The notes under the pieces are model-generated. The model saw nothing but the letters and a program-made list of their open reading frames with translations. It was not told where the DNA came from and made no database searches. This document shows, piece by piece, positions 1-11,600 of a DNA stretch of 64,000 bases (the stretch's first letter is position 1; each line of letters begins with the position of its first letter). The stretch lies in the NCBI GenBank assembly GCA_014706295.1, contig JACSVZ010000039.1, positions 930,001-994,000 on the forward strand, in the 5' to 3' direction. This DNA is from Lycocorax pyrrhopterus obiensis. Its lineage: Eukaryota; Chordata; Aves; Passeriformes; Paradisaeidae. Both the position numbers and the translations under genes were made by a program.

Positions 1-3000
1 CCCAAACTCACTGGCTCATCGCTGTACAGACAGTGACCTCTGTTAGAATCTGAAATCTCTGTTAGAATCTGAATCTCTTCGTCTGAAATTTATACACAGA
101 GCAGTACACACTCATCACCAGAACAAGACTTCAAACTCTTGCAGATTCATAGAGGTTGCTGTGGTGTCTGTGCAGCCAGGCACTGATCTACACAATTTCA
201 CATGCAGTGGTGCACGAGCCAACGCACAATGTACAGCCAGCAGCACCTGTGTGTTAACATGAACACATTTTACAGAAGAATAAGGTAAGAAATCTGGTAG
301 CACAGAAAGCAGTTAACCTCCACAAAAATAACACAAAACAAAACATTAACTTGACAAATAAACAGTTTAGCTGTTAGTTCTTCTTTTGAAGCATTGCTTC
401 CTACTAATATCAGGACGATTAATGCAAGAGCTCCCAAAGTGGATATGGTCCTTAAGTTCTGGGTGACACAAGCACATATACAAAGTGTCTAATGGACTCT
501 GTCTTGCATACAGCGATATTCTTTTAATTATTCATGCTAGACCTACTATGTTTTAGAAATCTCAATGCATTTTAGAAGAACCATTCGAGACACAAATTTA
601 GGAAAACAAACACTCTCCAGATCAGCTTGAGAAGGCTCTGGCATTCTGTGCAAATTGATCAATCAATACATTGTTCGACACACAGAGAAAAGCACACTAC
701 CTCTTCCTCCAAAAATTAAGTGCCTGTGAGATAGCAAAGAATAGCACTATTTTCACTCAAGTTTATTTGTAATAGTGATGTCATTTCAGTTCACTTGTTC
801 ACTTCTTCCATTAAAACAGCTGCCAGTGTTTCTGAAAATCATACAGTGTCATCTGACACCAAGAGCACAAAAACTCTGCAGCAATCTCCTTAGTGCTTTC
901 TTGTCAGTTGAAAAAGGAGCAATTTCACTTCAAGGCCAAATTGATCCAAACAAATCAAGGATCATTTTCTCAGACATCCTATGTCTTTGAAGCATTATTT
1001 CCTTCTCGCAGCAGATGCACTTCCATGGATTGAAAGTATTGCTGGGGCCTTGCTTTGTTTTATGTAATTGCTTCCATATATGAAGGTTTTTCAGGGAGAG
1101 GGAGGGAATATCACGTTCTCTAGTCTGCACACGGTGGCACTCAAGAACAGGGTGATCAACCAGTCGATGCCAACAATAGGAGCACAGCTCCTGCTGTGGC
1201 CTGAGGCTGCCCTGGGCTCATGGGTGGTGTTACATGCCTCAGCAGGTGGGTGGCTGCATGCAGCAGCCTTGTAAACGGCCTGCAGACACTTCTGCTTTTC
1301 CCTTGGCCCCACAATTGAAGAACAGCAAAGGTATTCCCAGCAAGGCCTTCAAAAAATGTGTATGTTAATCTCCTGTCTTTGTAACATACTTGTAAGGTAG
1401 GAGGCTCTAACCCTCTATCTCATTCCTGCGTTCTGAGTACTCCACAGAAGAGCAGTTTATTCCAATTACCATCTGGCATAGCTGCTTGCTTAGCTTAAGT
1501 AGCAGAGCTACATGTGTGGGCTTGGAGGTTCCCAGGTTCAGGCACTGAGATGCTTTGAGTACAGAATTTTTTTACTCTGTTTTAGTTTGGGTCTGCCCAA
1601 GGACGAAAGAGAGACATTACCCTCAGCACACTGTGAATCAGACCTTTGTCTAAAATATAGTATTTTTAGTGACAAACATGAAATTCTGTTACTTGAGCAC
1701 CTCAGCAGAAAGACATTGAGACTAAAGCACTACATTACTGCCTTTCTTGGAGTACTTACAAAAGGGTGGTACAAAGCTCACTTGGCTGCTGAACTTTGCA
1801 ACCCTCATTGAATGGAAAATGGAGATGTGCAGTGCAGCTGCAAAGTAGGTGCTGTAACACATCATAGCACCAGACTGTAATTGAGTCAGGGCAATAGGGA
1901 GAAACAAAAACTCAGTTAGCACTCCGCTTTTCCCCACCAGTAAATCAGCAGCTGATTTTGCCAGTAAATTGCTCAAGTATATGCATACCACAGCACTGTC
2001 CAAAAAGAACATATAGAAAGAGAATATAGGTACAGCATATGGTAGGAAATACCATATGAATGTAGAAATAAGCCAACAGAAAAAGAAAAACATTCTTTGT
2101 GTTAAATTAGCTAAGAGCTAAGTCAGATGCTGTTTAATCAGTAAGTGAGCAATCCAACTTAACCCCTTTTTAAGGTAATTAATGATGGGAGACTTTTAAT
2201 CCTGCAGTCAAGTTCTGCACAATATCTGAAACATGGCTTGTTTCTTATCTGGTTTAGATGTATTACACTCAGGGCACGGTGAACAAAGAAAAAACTTTGA
2301 GCAAGAAAATTTATTCTTATTCTAATGTTAGTTTAGTGACTTTTTCAAGTGTACCTTCCTAATGGGGCCAAGCTCCAAATACATCTCATCCTTCACCCTT
2401 CAGAAATTCATACACAAAGGCTCACCTAAGGCTCATGGTCACACAGAAAAACACAGGATAGATCTAGTTCCCTTACTGTTCTCTCTTGCTGGTAACTCTC
2501 TTGGATACAATTCTTGAGACTTATCATGCTTCTTTTCTCATTTTTCTTAGCAGTACCTTTCCTTTTTAACAGTGGTGCTAACCCAGGATTAGGTTAGTAC
2601 AGACAACATGCTTGTACTTCTTACTTGCAGGTGCATCACCAGTTCCTAGTGAAGTTCTACTGGAAGAGCTTAGCTTTCCTAGCATCCATAGGTAGGTTAT
2701 TGGAAAAAGTTTCAAACTGAAACAACCTCTAGAAGAACCTCTATATCTTAAATCAGCTTCTAAAATTAATTTCCAGAAGTGTTGACAAACAAGACCTGAG
2801 AAACAGAGCTTTAGGCCAATTAAGTTATTTTATTTTGTTACCGTTGACTTTGATTACTTTGTTTTGTATAAAATAGATTAAATTTGAATATGTTTTTCAA
2901 ATCAAATCATAAAAAACGTTTATTTTTATTGTCAAAACAATGAGGCATCAAGAATTTGCAAACAAAAGTAAGAGAATGTCACTGAGCAATTACATTAAAC

Positions 3001-3187
3001 CAAGCCCTTCCCCTGAAATGGCTATGGGTTTGACTATTTAAAATTTTTGACAGAAAGGCTTCATAAAAAAATTTTCTTGGTGGCCGTACTTTACACATTT
3101 TTGTAAGCATCCCTTCCCTTGATGCTTCCAAATATGAAATCACCAACCTACTAGTCAATAGTGAAGCTTAAAAGCAGAAAAAAATTT
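1..3187. other. Non-coding AT-rich DNA, no recognised gene
   Basis: No reading frame here shows similarity to a protein I recognise, and the longest (124 codons at 1722-2093, minus strand) is hydrophobic and low-complexity, as expected by chance in AT-rich DNA. A moderately GC-richer patch lies at about 1100-1320, but no element could be named in it. A short tandem duplication sits at 38-74. The rest holds nothing I can support. Confidence 0.6.
38..74. repeat. Two-copy 18-19 bp tandem duplication
   Basis: Copy 1 (38-56) and copy 2 (57-74) both begin CTCTGTTAGAATCTGAA and differ only by one A near the 3' end. It is a simple local duplication with no coding context. Confidence 0.8.
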
Positions 3188-3957
3188 CACAGAATCACAT
3201 AATCACAATGCTGAGTTGGAAGGGACCCATGATAGTCATCAAGTCCAGCTCCTGGCCCTGGTCCTAGAGTCACACCATGCGTCTGAGAGCATGGTCCAAA
3301 TGCTTCTTCAACTCTGACAGGGTTTGTGCTGTGACCAGTGCCCTGGGGAGCCTGTTCCAGTGCCCAGCCACCCTCTGGGCAAAGAACCTTTTTCTAATAT
3401 CCAACCTAAACCTCCCCTGACACAACCTCAGGCTGTTCTCTTGGGTCCTATCACTGGTCACCACAGAGAAGAGATCAGTGTCTGCCCCTCCTCTTCCCCT
3501 CATGAGGAAGTTGTAGATTGCAATGAGGTCTCCCCTCAGTCTCCTCTTCTCCAGGCTGGACAACAATGCCCTCAGCTGCTCCTCACACGGCTTCCCCTCA
3601 AGGCCCTTCACCATCTTTGCTGCCCTCCTTTGGACACTCTCTAACAGTTTAATGTCTTTCTTACATTGTGGCACCCAAAACTGCCCCCAGCACTCAAGGT
3701 GAGGCCGCCCCAGTGCAGAGCAGAGCGGGACAATCCCCTGCCTTGCCCGGCTGATGATGCTGTGCCTGATGCCCCCCAGGACTGGGTTGGCCCTCCTGGC
3801 TGCCAGGGCACTGCTGACTCATGTTCAACTTGCCATCCAACAGGATGCCCAGGTCCCTTTCCATGGCACTGCTTTCCAGCATCTCGTTCCCCAGTCTGTC
3901 CATACATCAAAGGTTGCCCCATCCCAGGTGCAGAAAACTGCACTTTCCCTTGTTCAT
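3188..3957 (-). mobile_element. CR1 LINE, 5'-truncated, with ORF2 C-terminal end and 3' tail
   Basis: Read on the minus strand, this is the 3' part of a chicken-repeat-1 non-LTR retrotransposon. The plus strand opens with CACAGAATCACATAATCAC, the complement of the octamer-like CR1 tail. ORF2 ends at 3270, so the 3' UTR is only about 80 bp, which is normal for CR1. The reading frame from about 3805 to 3270 contains the CR1 reverse-transcriptase C-terminal landmarks: [54 protein letters not shown] and AGHWNRLPR. Upstream of about 3810 the CR1 match moves to another frame (KLNMSQQC), so there is at least one indel. The 5' end is lost near 3957, typical of incomplete reverse transcription. It is dead and non-autonomous. 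It is closely related to the copy at 5420-5802, which lies in the opposite orientation. Confidence 0.93.
3270..3805 (-). pseudogene. CR1 ORF2 fragment (reverse transcriptase C-terminal region)
   Basis: This is the coding remnant inside the CR1 copy. In full elements ORF2 encodes an endonuclease and a reverse transcriptase that copy CR1 RNA at the target site. Only the region after the polymerase catalytic core survives here, so the endonuclease and the polymerase active-site motif are absent. About 178 codons stay open in one frame, ending in a TGA at 3270-3272. The methionine sometimes placed near 3674 is not a real start: the frame runs on upstream through QFWV and RPHLE, matching the family. 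A frame change near 3810 separates this from the preceding KLNMSQQC segment. There is no host function to infer. Confidence 0.85.
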
Positions 3958-4221
3958 GCTGGATTATAGTGTTATACTCAAAATGGCATAACAAAAACGA
4001 ATCCAGGCCATAAAAAAATGGAAACCTAAATCAGAGGGTGGGGCTGGCTGGGAAGATGCTATCTGTGCATGCTGGTGTGGGCAAGGAACTAATGAACAGA
4101 GAGATTAAGGGAATTGTTCAGCAAAACCCTTAAGCACATGTATGAGTAATCCCACTGCTGCTCAGGATGGCATTACCGCCAAAAGGAAGGTCTACAGCCC
4201 TTTGTGTTAATTCAGGACCCT

Positions 4222-4312
4222 GTTGACCTGCCCAAGGTCATACAGTAAATCTGAGATAATTCCAGGATTTAGACTCAAGCATCTTGTTTTCTACTAGCAT
4301 GCCTTGAAAAGA
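4222..4312 (+). mobile_element. MIR-like SINE relic
   Basis: The segment CCTGCCCAAGGTCATACAGT, followed by CCAGGATTTAGACTCAAGC about 24 bases later, has the order and spacing of the MIR (mammalian-wide interspersed repeat, CORE-SINE) body: a 'cccaaggtcacacag' box, then a 'ggatttgaaccc' box, then a 'tctgactcc...ctacta' tail. MIR-like SINEs are old amniote elements and survive in birds only as short relics. Recognition is from memory; an L2-derived 3' end could look similar. Confidence 0.55.
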
Positions 4313-4370
4313 ATTTCAGTCTCCACATTTCAGTTTAGGTTTATCACCATTTTTTGTGTTTCTGTTTAGA

Positions 4371-4382
4371 GATAGGTAGATG

Positions 4383-4417
<35 letters not shown>
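4371..4417. repeat. (GATA)n microsatellite
   Basis: An uninterrupted GATA run covers 4383-4417 (nearly nine units), preceded by interrupted units from 4371. It is likely length-polymorphic between individuals. Confidence 0.95.
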
Positions 4418-5419
4418 TTATTTTTAGATACATATTCAGGATCTCCTCTCATCTCACCTTCAGTCTCCAATCCAGTATATCTGAAATCTAACTGACATGA
4501 ATTTCTTAAATAGGTGGAAAAAATTAACAGGAAAACAGTATAATCGTAGACATGAGGGAAAAAATGTGCTGCAGTGTAGGTATGCACACAACATTTCATA
4601 AAATTGCCATGACTTACTTTCTGTGAAATCACCATATAAGTGAGTCTTCAGTAGAAACTGAAAAATTTTATATGTGTATATATACGTATAAAAACAAAGT
4701 TTAGCTGAATGATGTTGGGAAGCTTCTTTCAGAAGAGAATGTCAGAGTAACGTTATCTTACCGATATAGCCTCAGCAGAGAATCATCAGGGTCTACAGGC
4801 CTGTTTTATAGGAAACAATATCTTACAAAATCAGACTTTGCTATTGTGAAACTGACTGTTGTTAAGAGGTGGTTGCTTAATTTTTATGTTGAGCAAAGAA
4901 ACTTATAGAGTTTAAACTGAACTTCATTAAGTTATGTCCCTAAATTGGTTGTTTTCTGATGAAGATACATTGCAATGCCTTCACCTTGGTTACATCAGGA
5001 CATTTTCCATTAACAAGACCATGCAAAGTTAGAAGAGACTATTATGTATTCAGCCTTCCTGAGCAGCTTTTAAGACACGAGCCTAAAAATGACCATCGCC
5101 CCAAGTAATGGAGTCCCATGTACTGTACCAAGACCATTTGATCAAATGCTACAAGACAAGTAACAATTTAGTTGAAGTCATGTAGAAGGCTTCTTTTTTC
5201 TCTTCTACATCTCACGTCTTTGTTTCAGACAAGAGAAGCTGCACAGGAAGTGAAGTTGTTCCTAATCCCTTGTCACAACTCTCAAAGCAAAGTTCAGATT
5301 CAAATGAAGTGATAAATAAATTTGTGATAGACAGAGGTTTGATCATGAAGTGGAACTTGTTCAATTTTATAGCCAGGCTGACAACAAAGGAGAAAAAACT
5401 GTGGGAGACCTGGAAATAT

Positions 5420-5802
5420 GTTCATCTTGCAGAAGAACAGACTGAGAGGAGACATCATGGCAGTCTACAACTTCCTCATGAGGGGAAGAGGAGGGGCAGA
5501 CACTGATCTCTTCTCTGTGGTGACCAGTGACAGGACCCAAGGGAATGGCCTGAAGTTGTGTCAGGGGAGGTTTAGGTTGGATATTAGAAAAAGGTTCTTT
5601 GCCCAGAGGGTGGCTGGGCACTGGAACAGGTTCCCCAGGGAAGTGATCACAGCATGAGCCCTGTCAGAGTTGAAGAAGCATATGGACAATGCTCTCAGGC
5701 ACATGGCGTGACTCTTGGGGATGTCCTGTGCATGGCTAAGAGCATGATAATCCTTGTGGGTCCCTTCCAACTCAGCAAATTCTGTGATTCTGTGGTTCTG
5801 AG
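5420..5802 (+). mobile_element. CR1 LINE 3' end, 5'-truncated
   Basis: A short CR1 copy on the plus strand. The translated frame from 5418 carries [36 protein letters not shown] and [11 protein letters not shown], the same C-terminal ORF2 landmarks as the copy at 3188-3957. An in-frame TGA at 5655-5657 interrupts the frame just before the ALSELKK segment that both copies share. A second stop follows at about 5709-5711, roughly where ORF2 normally ends. The 3' end closes with TTCTGTGATTCTGTGGTTCTG, the octamer-type CR1 tail, at about 5802. The 5' break near 5420 is typical CR1 truncation. No target-site duplication is evident. Confidence 0.93.
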
Positions 5803-8800
5803 AACCAGTTACACAGACAATGCTACCAAAGAAAACCAAGAACGATGAAAAGGACAGGATTCCATAAGTTGCCATAGCTTAACATACATTTATGTCTCTG
5901 AGGTCAGTAACACGAGAAAAAAAAAATCATCCTCCTTTAGGATACAAAGCCTGTCATCTTCTTAACAGCAGTGATTGAGAGATTTAGAAAGCCCGGTTGG
6001 CACAGTGTACACAGCAGGCTGCAGAGAAACCGTTCACCAGCAAACATTGCACATAGCAGTAAAAGCTCTCAATTTGACTTACTCGAAGAGCAAGGCTTCC
6101 CATTAGGCTTGCTCAACAGTTCCTACAAATCATGTGATTACTCCATTTGGAAGTCTGCCACTGAGCTTCATTTGTGTATGCATACATTATAGAATTATTA
6201 TTGACCCTCATGCACATTGGTTGGCACCACCCATTACTAATGTTGCCAGAGATCTTTCGCTGCAACACCTTGTTCACTAATTCTTTTAAGCTTGCAAAAA
6301 TAAATGAGCAGAAGTTTTTCAGTCCAGATGTTTGCCTGAGATCACACTTTTATGGAGAGATTCCAGGATATTTCAGCTAGGAATCCATCCAGAAAAAAAT
6401 AAATTTTATTTAAATGTTAAAAGCTGTTCTCCTTTCTTACAGAAGTTCCATTGGCCTCTGACTCTGTAAAAAGACCATGATATTTCTCAGGGCTGAGCTT
6501 TTTTATCAAGAATATGTCTTTTGCCATTCTGTTGAAAATCACCCCACATGGCTTCAGTCAATGCCTCTGCAAAATTAGAGTTTGCTTAGGTAAGCCCAAC
6601 AGAAATTGGCCAACATTTCTGAGGTTTAAAAGGAAAAGTTTCTGAAGATTTGTCTTTACTAAGAGTGCTTGAAAGAACCCTGAAGCTGAAAGAAACTACA
6701 TCCTCTGTGTTCAGGCAAAGAAGACCTTTCACTTTCTTTGCAAATCAACAAATTTACATCAAAGAGAGCTGGAACTTTTCATTCAAACAGAAACAATCCC
6801 TGAATTTTATCCAAACAGGAGTGAAAAGAGTTAACAACCTTTGCTTCAGCACTACTTCCCTGCTTCCTAGGTGTTCAATTTTCTGCAGGATACCTACTCT
6901 GAATTTTTCATTTAGTTGGAAAGACATGGGTTGCTATTGATCATCAGCTTAATCAATTCATACAATCTGAACATCAGCTTGCAATACTGTCAGAATTTTG
7001 TGAAGCTCTATTAAATTAATAATACAGTTATTTAGAAAATATGGATACTGCAGCAGCAAGCATCAGTCCCTGTGGCTTTTCTTCTTGGTATCCTGTTTTT
7101 CCTCTTCCAAATGAAAGTACTTTTGTTTGCAGAAGTAGACTTCTAGCATATCATAAATAAACATATTTAAATCCTACCATCAGCCAAGCAGCAGCTGCTC
7201 CTAAGAAGGCATGGGCTGTGGGATTTGAGTGCAAATCCAATTTAGTTCAGTCTCCAGCGGCCACTGCTCATAAAACTGAACATAATTTGTCGCAATTGGC
7301 AACTTCTACAGAAAGAAACTTGCAAGTTCCCCAGTACTATAACGTATACATCTGCTGTCAAAGTCTGCTTTCTGCCAGGGTAGAAGATGGAGAAAACAAG
7401 AATCAAATAGTTTTCCAATTCCTTCTTCAGGATGCAGGCATACTATATTATCCTTATTAAAGTTTACTGGGAAGCACGAGCAATAGGAAAACCACTACTT
7501 TAAATGAAGTCTGACACAACAATATTTAGGGTTTGCTTGAGAGTCCTGGAAGATTTAAAATAAACACTCAATTTCTGTGTCATTGAATAAAATAGGATGG
7601 CTAAATATATCTGGAAACGTATTTGATGAAAGTCAACACAGGTACACAGTCGTAAGTAAAATGAGCTGGTGACCATTCTCTGGTGCTGAGGCCAGTTGGC
7701 CCAGCAGAGCTGGTACCCTGCAACTAAACCTTTCTCCAACCCAGCCCATGGTGGTTTCAGCACTACTTCCTACTCCATGAACAACTAAAAGCACTACGCT
7801 ACTCCAAAAGACATGCTTAGATATCCTTTGTGAGGATATTAGAAGGCAAAAGAAAAACCCAAACCAAGGAGCACACTGACACCTCATCTTTTTGAAGACC
7901 TTAAATATTTACCTTGTCATCTTAGTATAAACACGAGTAAAAATTCCCAACCAGGATTTGGTTTGCTGAATAGTCTGTATTTTTAATATTGTGGTCTCTT
8001 TTCTAATGCAAGAGCCAGCCTTCCTCCATCAGGCACCAGGTGAAGTTCTCAGCTCAGTACTCTCCAAAGACACTTGTACTTTAAATGACAAGAGTAACTT
8101 GGGGTGATCAACAGTAGTCTGGATGCTTCAAGACATGGAGCATTGTCCACCTCTGTTTTTTGAAGCACAGCCTTGGTGTCAGGAAGCCTTTCCAAATGTA
8201 TTTCTCCCAAAGGAGCTCTCAGGAATAACTTCCAGAGCAAAAAACCAGCAAGCAAGAATTTTCCACTATGTCATGGCTCCTTCCCAAAGAGCATAATAAA
8301 AGTAACTACAGGAGTGCACATTGGTTACGATTTGTTAGCCGAATGAAGCAATGTGTAACACAGCCTCTCCATGCACAAACATGACACCATGCAATATTGG
8401 CCCAGCAAAGGTCCTGCTAGATAGGTGTCTCTGTACCACTTTCCATTTCATGGTGTAGATTTTCCCTGGAGGTGGCAACATTAGTAAGTTCTGCTTCCTT
8501 GTGGGCACTGGCAGAGGTACAGGGAGGGAAAAAACCTCTTAAGTCATTGAGGTTTACAGTAATTTTCCACCTATGAAGAACGCAATTTCAGCAATTGCTG
8601 ATTGATTTTCAGGCAATTGCGGCAAGTAGCTTTGACCACTGAAATCAGGAGGGCAAGGACACAGGAGTAAGGACAAGCGTTGCAGAGAAAGTGGAAAAAG
8701 ACTTTGCATGGAAGCGATAACGCGGTCCCCTGCTGCGTAAGCTTCTTTATTCCCTTATCTAAGTTCGACTGCAATGTGACTGAAAGCAGGCCTCTTCTCT

Positions 8801-10949
8801 GCAGGCGAGGTTTTAGCTCCAGCCTGCCTCTTGTGTGATCTGCCCTGTATCTGTGAGACCCCTTGATTCTCCAGCCCTATCTGTGCCTACCCATTTGCCA
8901 TAGATTCCTGTTTTGAAAATCTTGCCAGTAGCATTGCTCTCCACGAAAAATCTCTAAGGAGTATTTTTGTCATTTACTAGTTTTAAAGAATGCTTAAAGA
9001 ACATTGTTTATACATTGTTTCTTGATAAAGCTTTTACAGGTTGGAGCAAACAGCTTCCAGTCTTGATATTCAAGCTATATAAAGAAAAATGTGAGTTAAC
9101 CATTATATGCTAGCATACATTTTATTGCAAAAAACAGGTATTCCACCTTTTTCACAAATTCTGTCTTGTCTGTTTGAAAAGAAAACACAGAATGGGCTAG
9201 GTAACTTTCAGGTTTCTTATTTGCCTCTAACTCATCTCCAATCATTCACACAGTTGGTGAGAAATTTTATCTTTGGAACTGCAGAAGTATCAGCTTAAAA
9301 GGCTTTGGTCTGTTTTCCCACTACTCTCCAGTAAGATATTCATGGAAGGAAACCAAATTTTACTCTCACTTAATTCAACAGGCAGGATCTACAGTGAGCA
9401 TTGGTACAGTGTTAACAATGCTTTGAAACCAATTTTGGAAGTGCTTTTCCTTATTTTCAGATATCTGTAATAAAGATCTTGGAGATTTTCTAGCAGTTTG
9501 TCTGTCGCCATTTAAGAAAAGGGATGCTATGGAGAGCAGACAGAAACTATGTCCATTAAATATATATTGAGCTGTTGTAGGCAAAATCCATTGCTATTTA
9601 TTTGAGATATTTACTTTTCATTTATTTCATTCTTTTCCACTCTCTCCACTTATCCTTCATGCTTCAGGGAATCATCTATGAAACAATACTTTGATGTTAC
9701 CTGAAGGAATTAATATACAACCCTGCAGAAGTTGCTTAGCAAGCATACCCCCTATATATGAAAATTTTCAAACTGGAAGTCCTGCAAGAGAACATAATAA
9801 AACTGTTAAAGACTGCTAAGAAACAAAATAATTGTGAAATTAATTTCAAAGCATGAGAAAATTTGCTAGAACTTGAAAAAGGTGAATATACACTATTGTC
9901 CTATTAGACACTCCCAGGAAGTTAAAAATCCCACTGCTTTAGCACTCTTCTACAACCTCTCATCATAGCCTGTACGCTTCCTCCTAAAACTTCACAGTAA
10001 ACTAAAAAAACAAATCTGTTCTCCCAGGAAGAAATACATTTGAGATCTATCTAAGAGTGCTTGACAATGGCATGTTTACACTTTATTAGGATATGGATTC
10101 GGAGAAATTTAGTGTCTTCAGTAGATCATAATATTACAAGCTTTCAAATTTTTATGTAGTCTAAGGTTAATAGCTAAATTAAAGTTGGTAGCACAAATTA
10201 AGTCATGTATTTACACATGTTTTTGTGAGGCTGCTGCCTAAACAGCAGTCCACGGTGCTTACTATGTTATGATACAACCAATGAAGAGCTGCAACTCAGA
10301 TGAAGTCTTTAGGAAGGTAGAAGTAATACCAGCCTTCAAGAGAGATTGAAGAGAAAGCATCATATAATATACATATCTTTTTCTCTTAATATAACAGTTT
10401 AGAATATATTGAATTGAATTATCAGTAAGCAAGGAAAAACTAATGGAGTTGTGTTTCTTAAACTGTGCAAAATGATGGTGGATAAATCCTTCCAGGCAAA
10501 TATGATTAATTCTTATGATAAAATTAAATATACACTTACTACTAGGTGGAGCATTTGTCTACTGATCAAAATAGACAGTGATTAGGGAGCAAATATTGAT
10601 AGAATAGATAGAAAGGATTTGATTGTTATGTAGTGATACTGGAGGAAAACAGTTTTTCTGCATATTAGATCGTCTTAGGTGAAACTTTTATTTCAATATT
10701 GCTTCAATAGCAATAAAAGGTAAACTTCAAACTTGCAAAAGACAAAGATTTATTGGAAAGTAATTGCGGGTCTGAATAGTCACAATGTGCACAGAAATTG
10801 GCCATAATCAGATGTTGAACCTATTGCAGATTTTTTTACTGATGATAAAGCAACATGATGAAATCATGACTTCTTTTATGAAAACAAATGTAGAGTAGCT
10901 TGTCAGCACACACAAATGGTACATGGAGTTTAAATTATCTTGGTAGAAA
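5803..10949. other. Non-coding DNA, no recognised element
   Basis: About 5 kb with only short chance reading frames (longest about 100 codons). No CR1 tail, LTR terminus, SINE box or credible exon was seen. Sequence from about 8690 to 8900 is slightly GC-richer than its surroundings but unassigned. From about 9600 the DNA becomes strongly AT-rich. Confidence 0.55.
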
Positions 10950-10954
10950 ATGCC
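10950..10954. repeat. Target-site duplication, left copy (ATGCC)
   Basis: ATGCC directly precedes the TGCCTTGG start of the solo LTR and is repeated exactly at 11596-11600. A 5-bp duplication is the footprint of retroviral integrase. Confidence 0.85.
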
Positions 10955-11595
10955 TGCCTTGGGGTGACTCTATCATGTGTATCCCCTATCATGCTCTATG
11001 CCCAAAAAGTAATATTGTGCCTTTTCTGTGCCTTTAAACTGAGCTTGAGGAAAAAAAAAACAAACGAATTTTTCAAAGCAGCTTCTCAAGGACACAGAGA
11101 TTATAATCCTCTGCATTCTCTGGCTGCGGGTAGCGGAGAGGGAGCACCCTGCTCGCTTTCCTTCAGCCAGCTGGTTTTTTTCCCTTTTCCCCTCTCGGTG
11201 TGAGACGGAGAGCTGAACTTTGTTTCCTGGGACTTTGGTTTTTCCCTTCTTCTCTTCTGGACTGTTCAACAACATCAGAACACATTCAGGAGAATTTCCT
11301 CCTCGAGGCCCAGGGGGTGGGCCCTCGCCGACCCAGCTCCGAGGAGGAGAGAGACCACACCTACAGAAAGACTCTGAAATCTTCCCAGGTTTCTCTCTAT
11401 AGCGAGAGATTTCATTTCATTATTTAGCATCATTATCCTTTTCCTGTGTGTTTGTTAAAATAAATAGTTTTTTATCTCTTTCACTTTCCTTCAAGAAAAG
11501 ATTTCCTTTTTTCCCGAACCCTGTGGGGGGAAGGGTGGTTGTAACCTGGTTTTCTCTCAGGGGATATATTACTAGATTTTGGCCAAACCGGCACA
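10955..11595 (+). mobile_element. Solo LTR of an avian endogenous retrovirus
   Basis: A 641-bp block starting TGCCTTGGGG and ending GGCACA, flanked on both sides by the same 5 bases (ATGCC). It has the canonical TG...CA ends and is much more GC-rich in its middle (11100-11400) than the surroundings. A polyadenylation signal AATAAA lies at 11459-11464, giving a plus orientation. The purine/pyrimidine-rich body, including GACCCAGCTCCGAGGAGGAG, matches an LTR type I recall from passerine genomes, probably ERVL-like; the 5-bp duplication agrees. There is no internal gag-pol and no second LTR, so the provirus was lost by LTR-LTR recombination. The matched duplication suggests a fairly young insertion. 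Reading frames on both strands here are not genes. Confidence 0.9.
11459..11464 (+). promoter_or_regulatory. LTR polyadenylation signal AATAAA
   Basis: AATAAA lies about 130 bp before the 3' end of the solo LTR, followed by a T-rich stretch. This is the expected position of the retroviral poly(A) signal and fixes the element's orientation. Confidence 0.65.
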
Positions 11596-11600
11596 ATGCC
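11596..11600. repeat. Target-site duplication, right copy (ATGCC)
   Basis: Exact copy of 10950-10954, immediately after the terminal CACA of the LTR. Confidence 0.85.

Larger units (their letters stand above)
3958..5419. other. Spacer between two inverted CR1 copies
   Basis: AT-rich sequence with no gene. It contains a MIR-like relic (about 4222-4312) and a GATA microsatellite (4371-4417), annotated separately, and a short alternating TA/TG stretch near 4668-4690. Nothing else is recognised. Confidence 0.55.

Noticed and set aside
1722..2093. 123-codon minus-strand frame that looks like a membrane protein
   Set aside because: Phe/Leu/Ser-rich throughout, because the opposite strand is A-rich. 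No family signature was recognised.
4371..4417. GATA run considered as a CRISPR-like or regulatory array
   Set aside because: It is a plain tetranucleotide microsatellite with no spacers. No CRISPR array exists anywhere in the window.
11200..11427. Overlapping frames on both strands between 10940 and 11713
   Set aside because: They fall within or across the solo LTR and are not viral or host genes.
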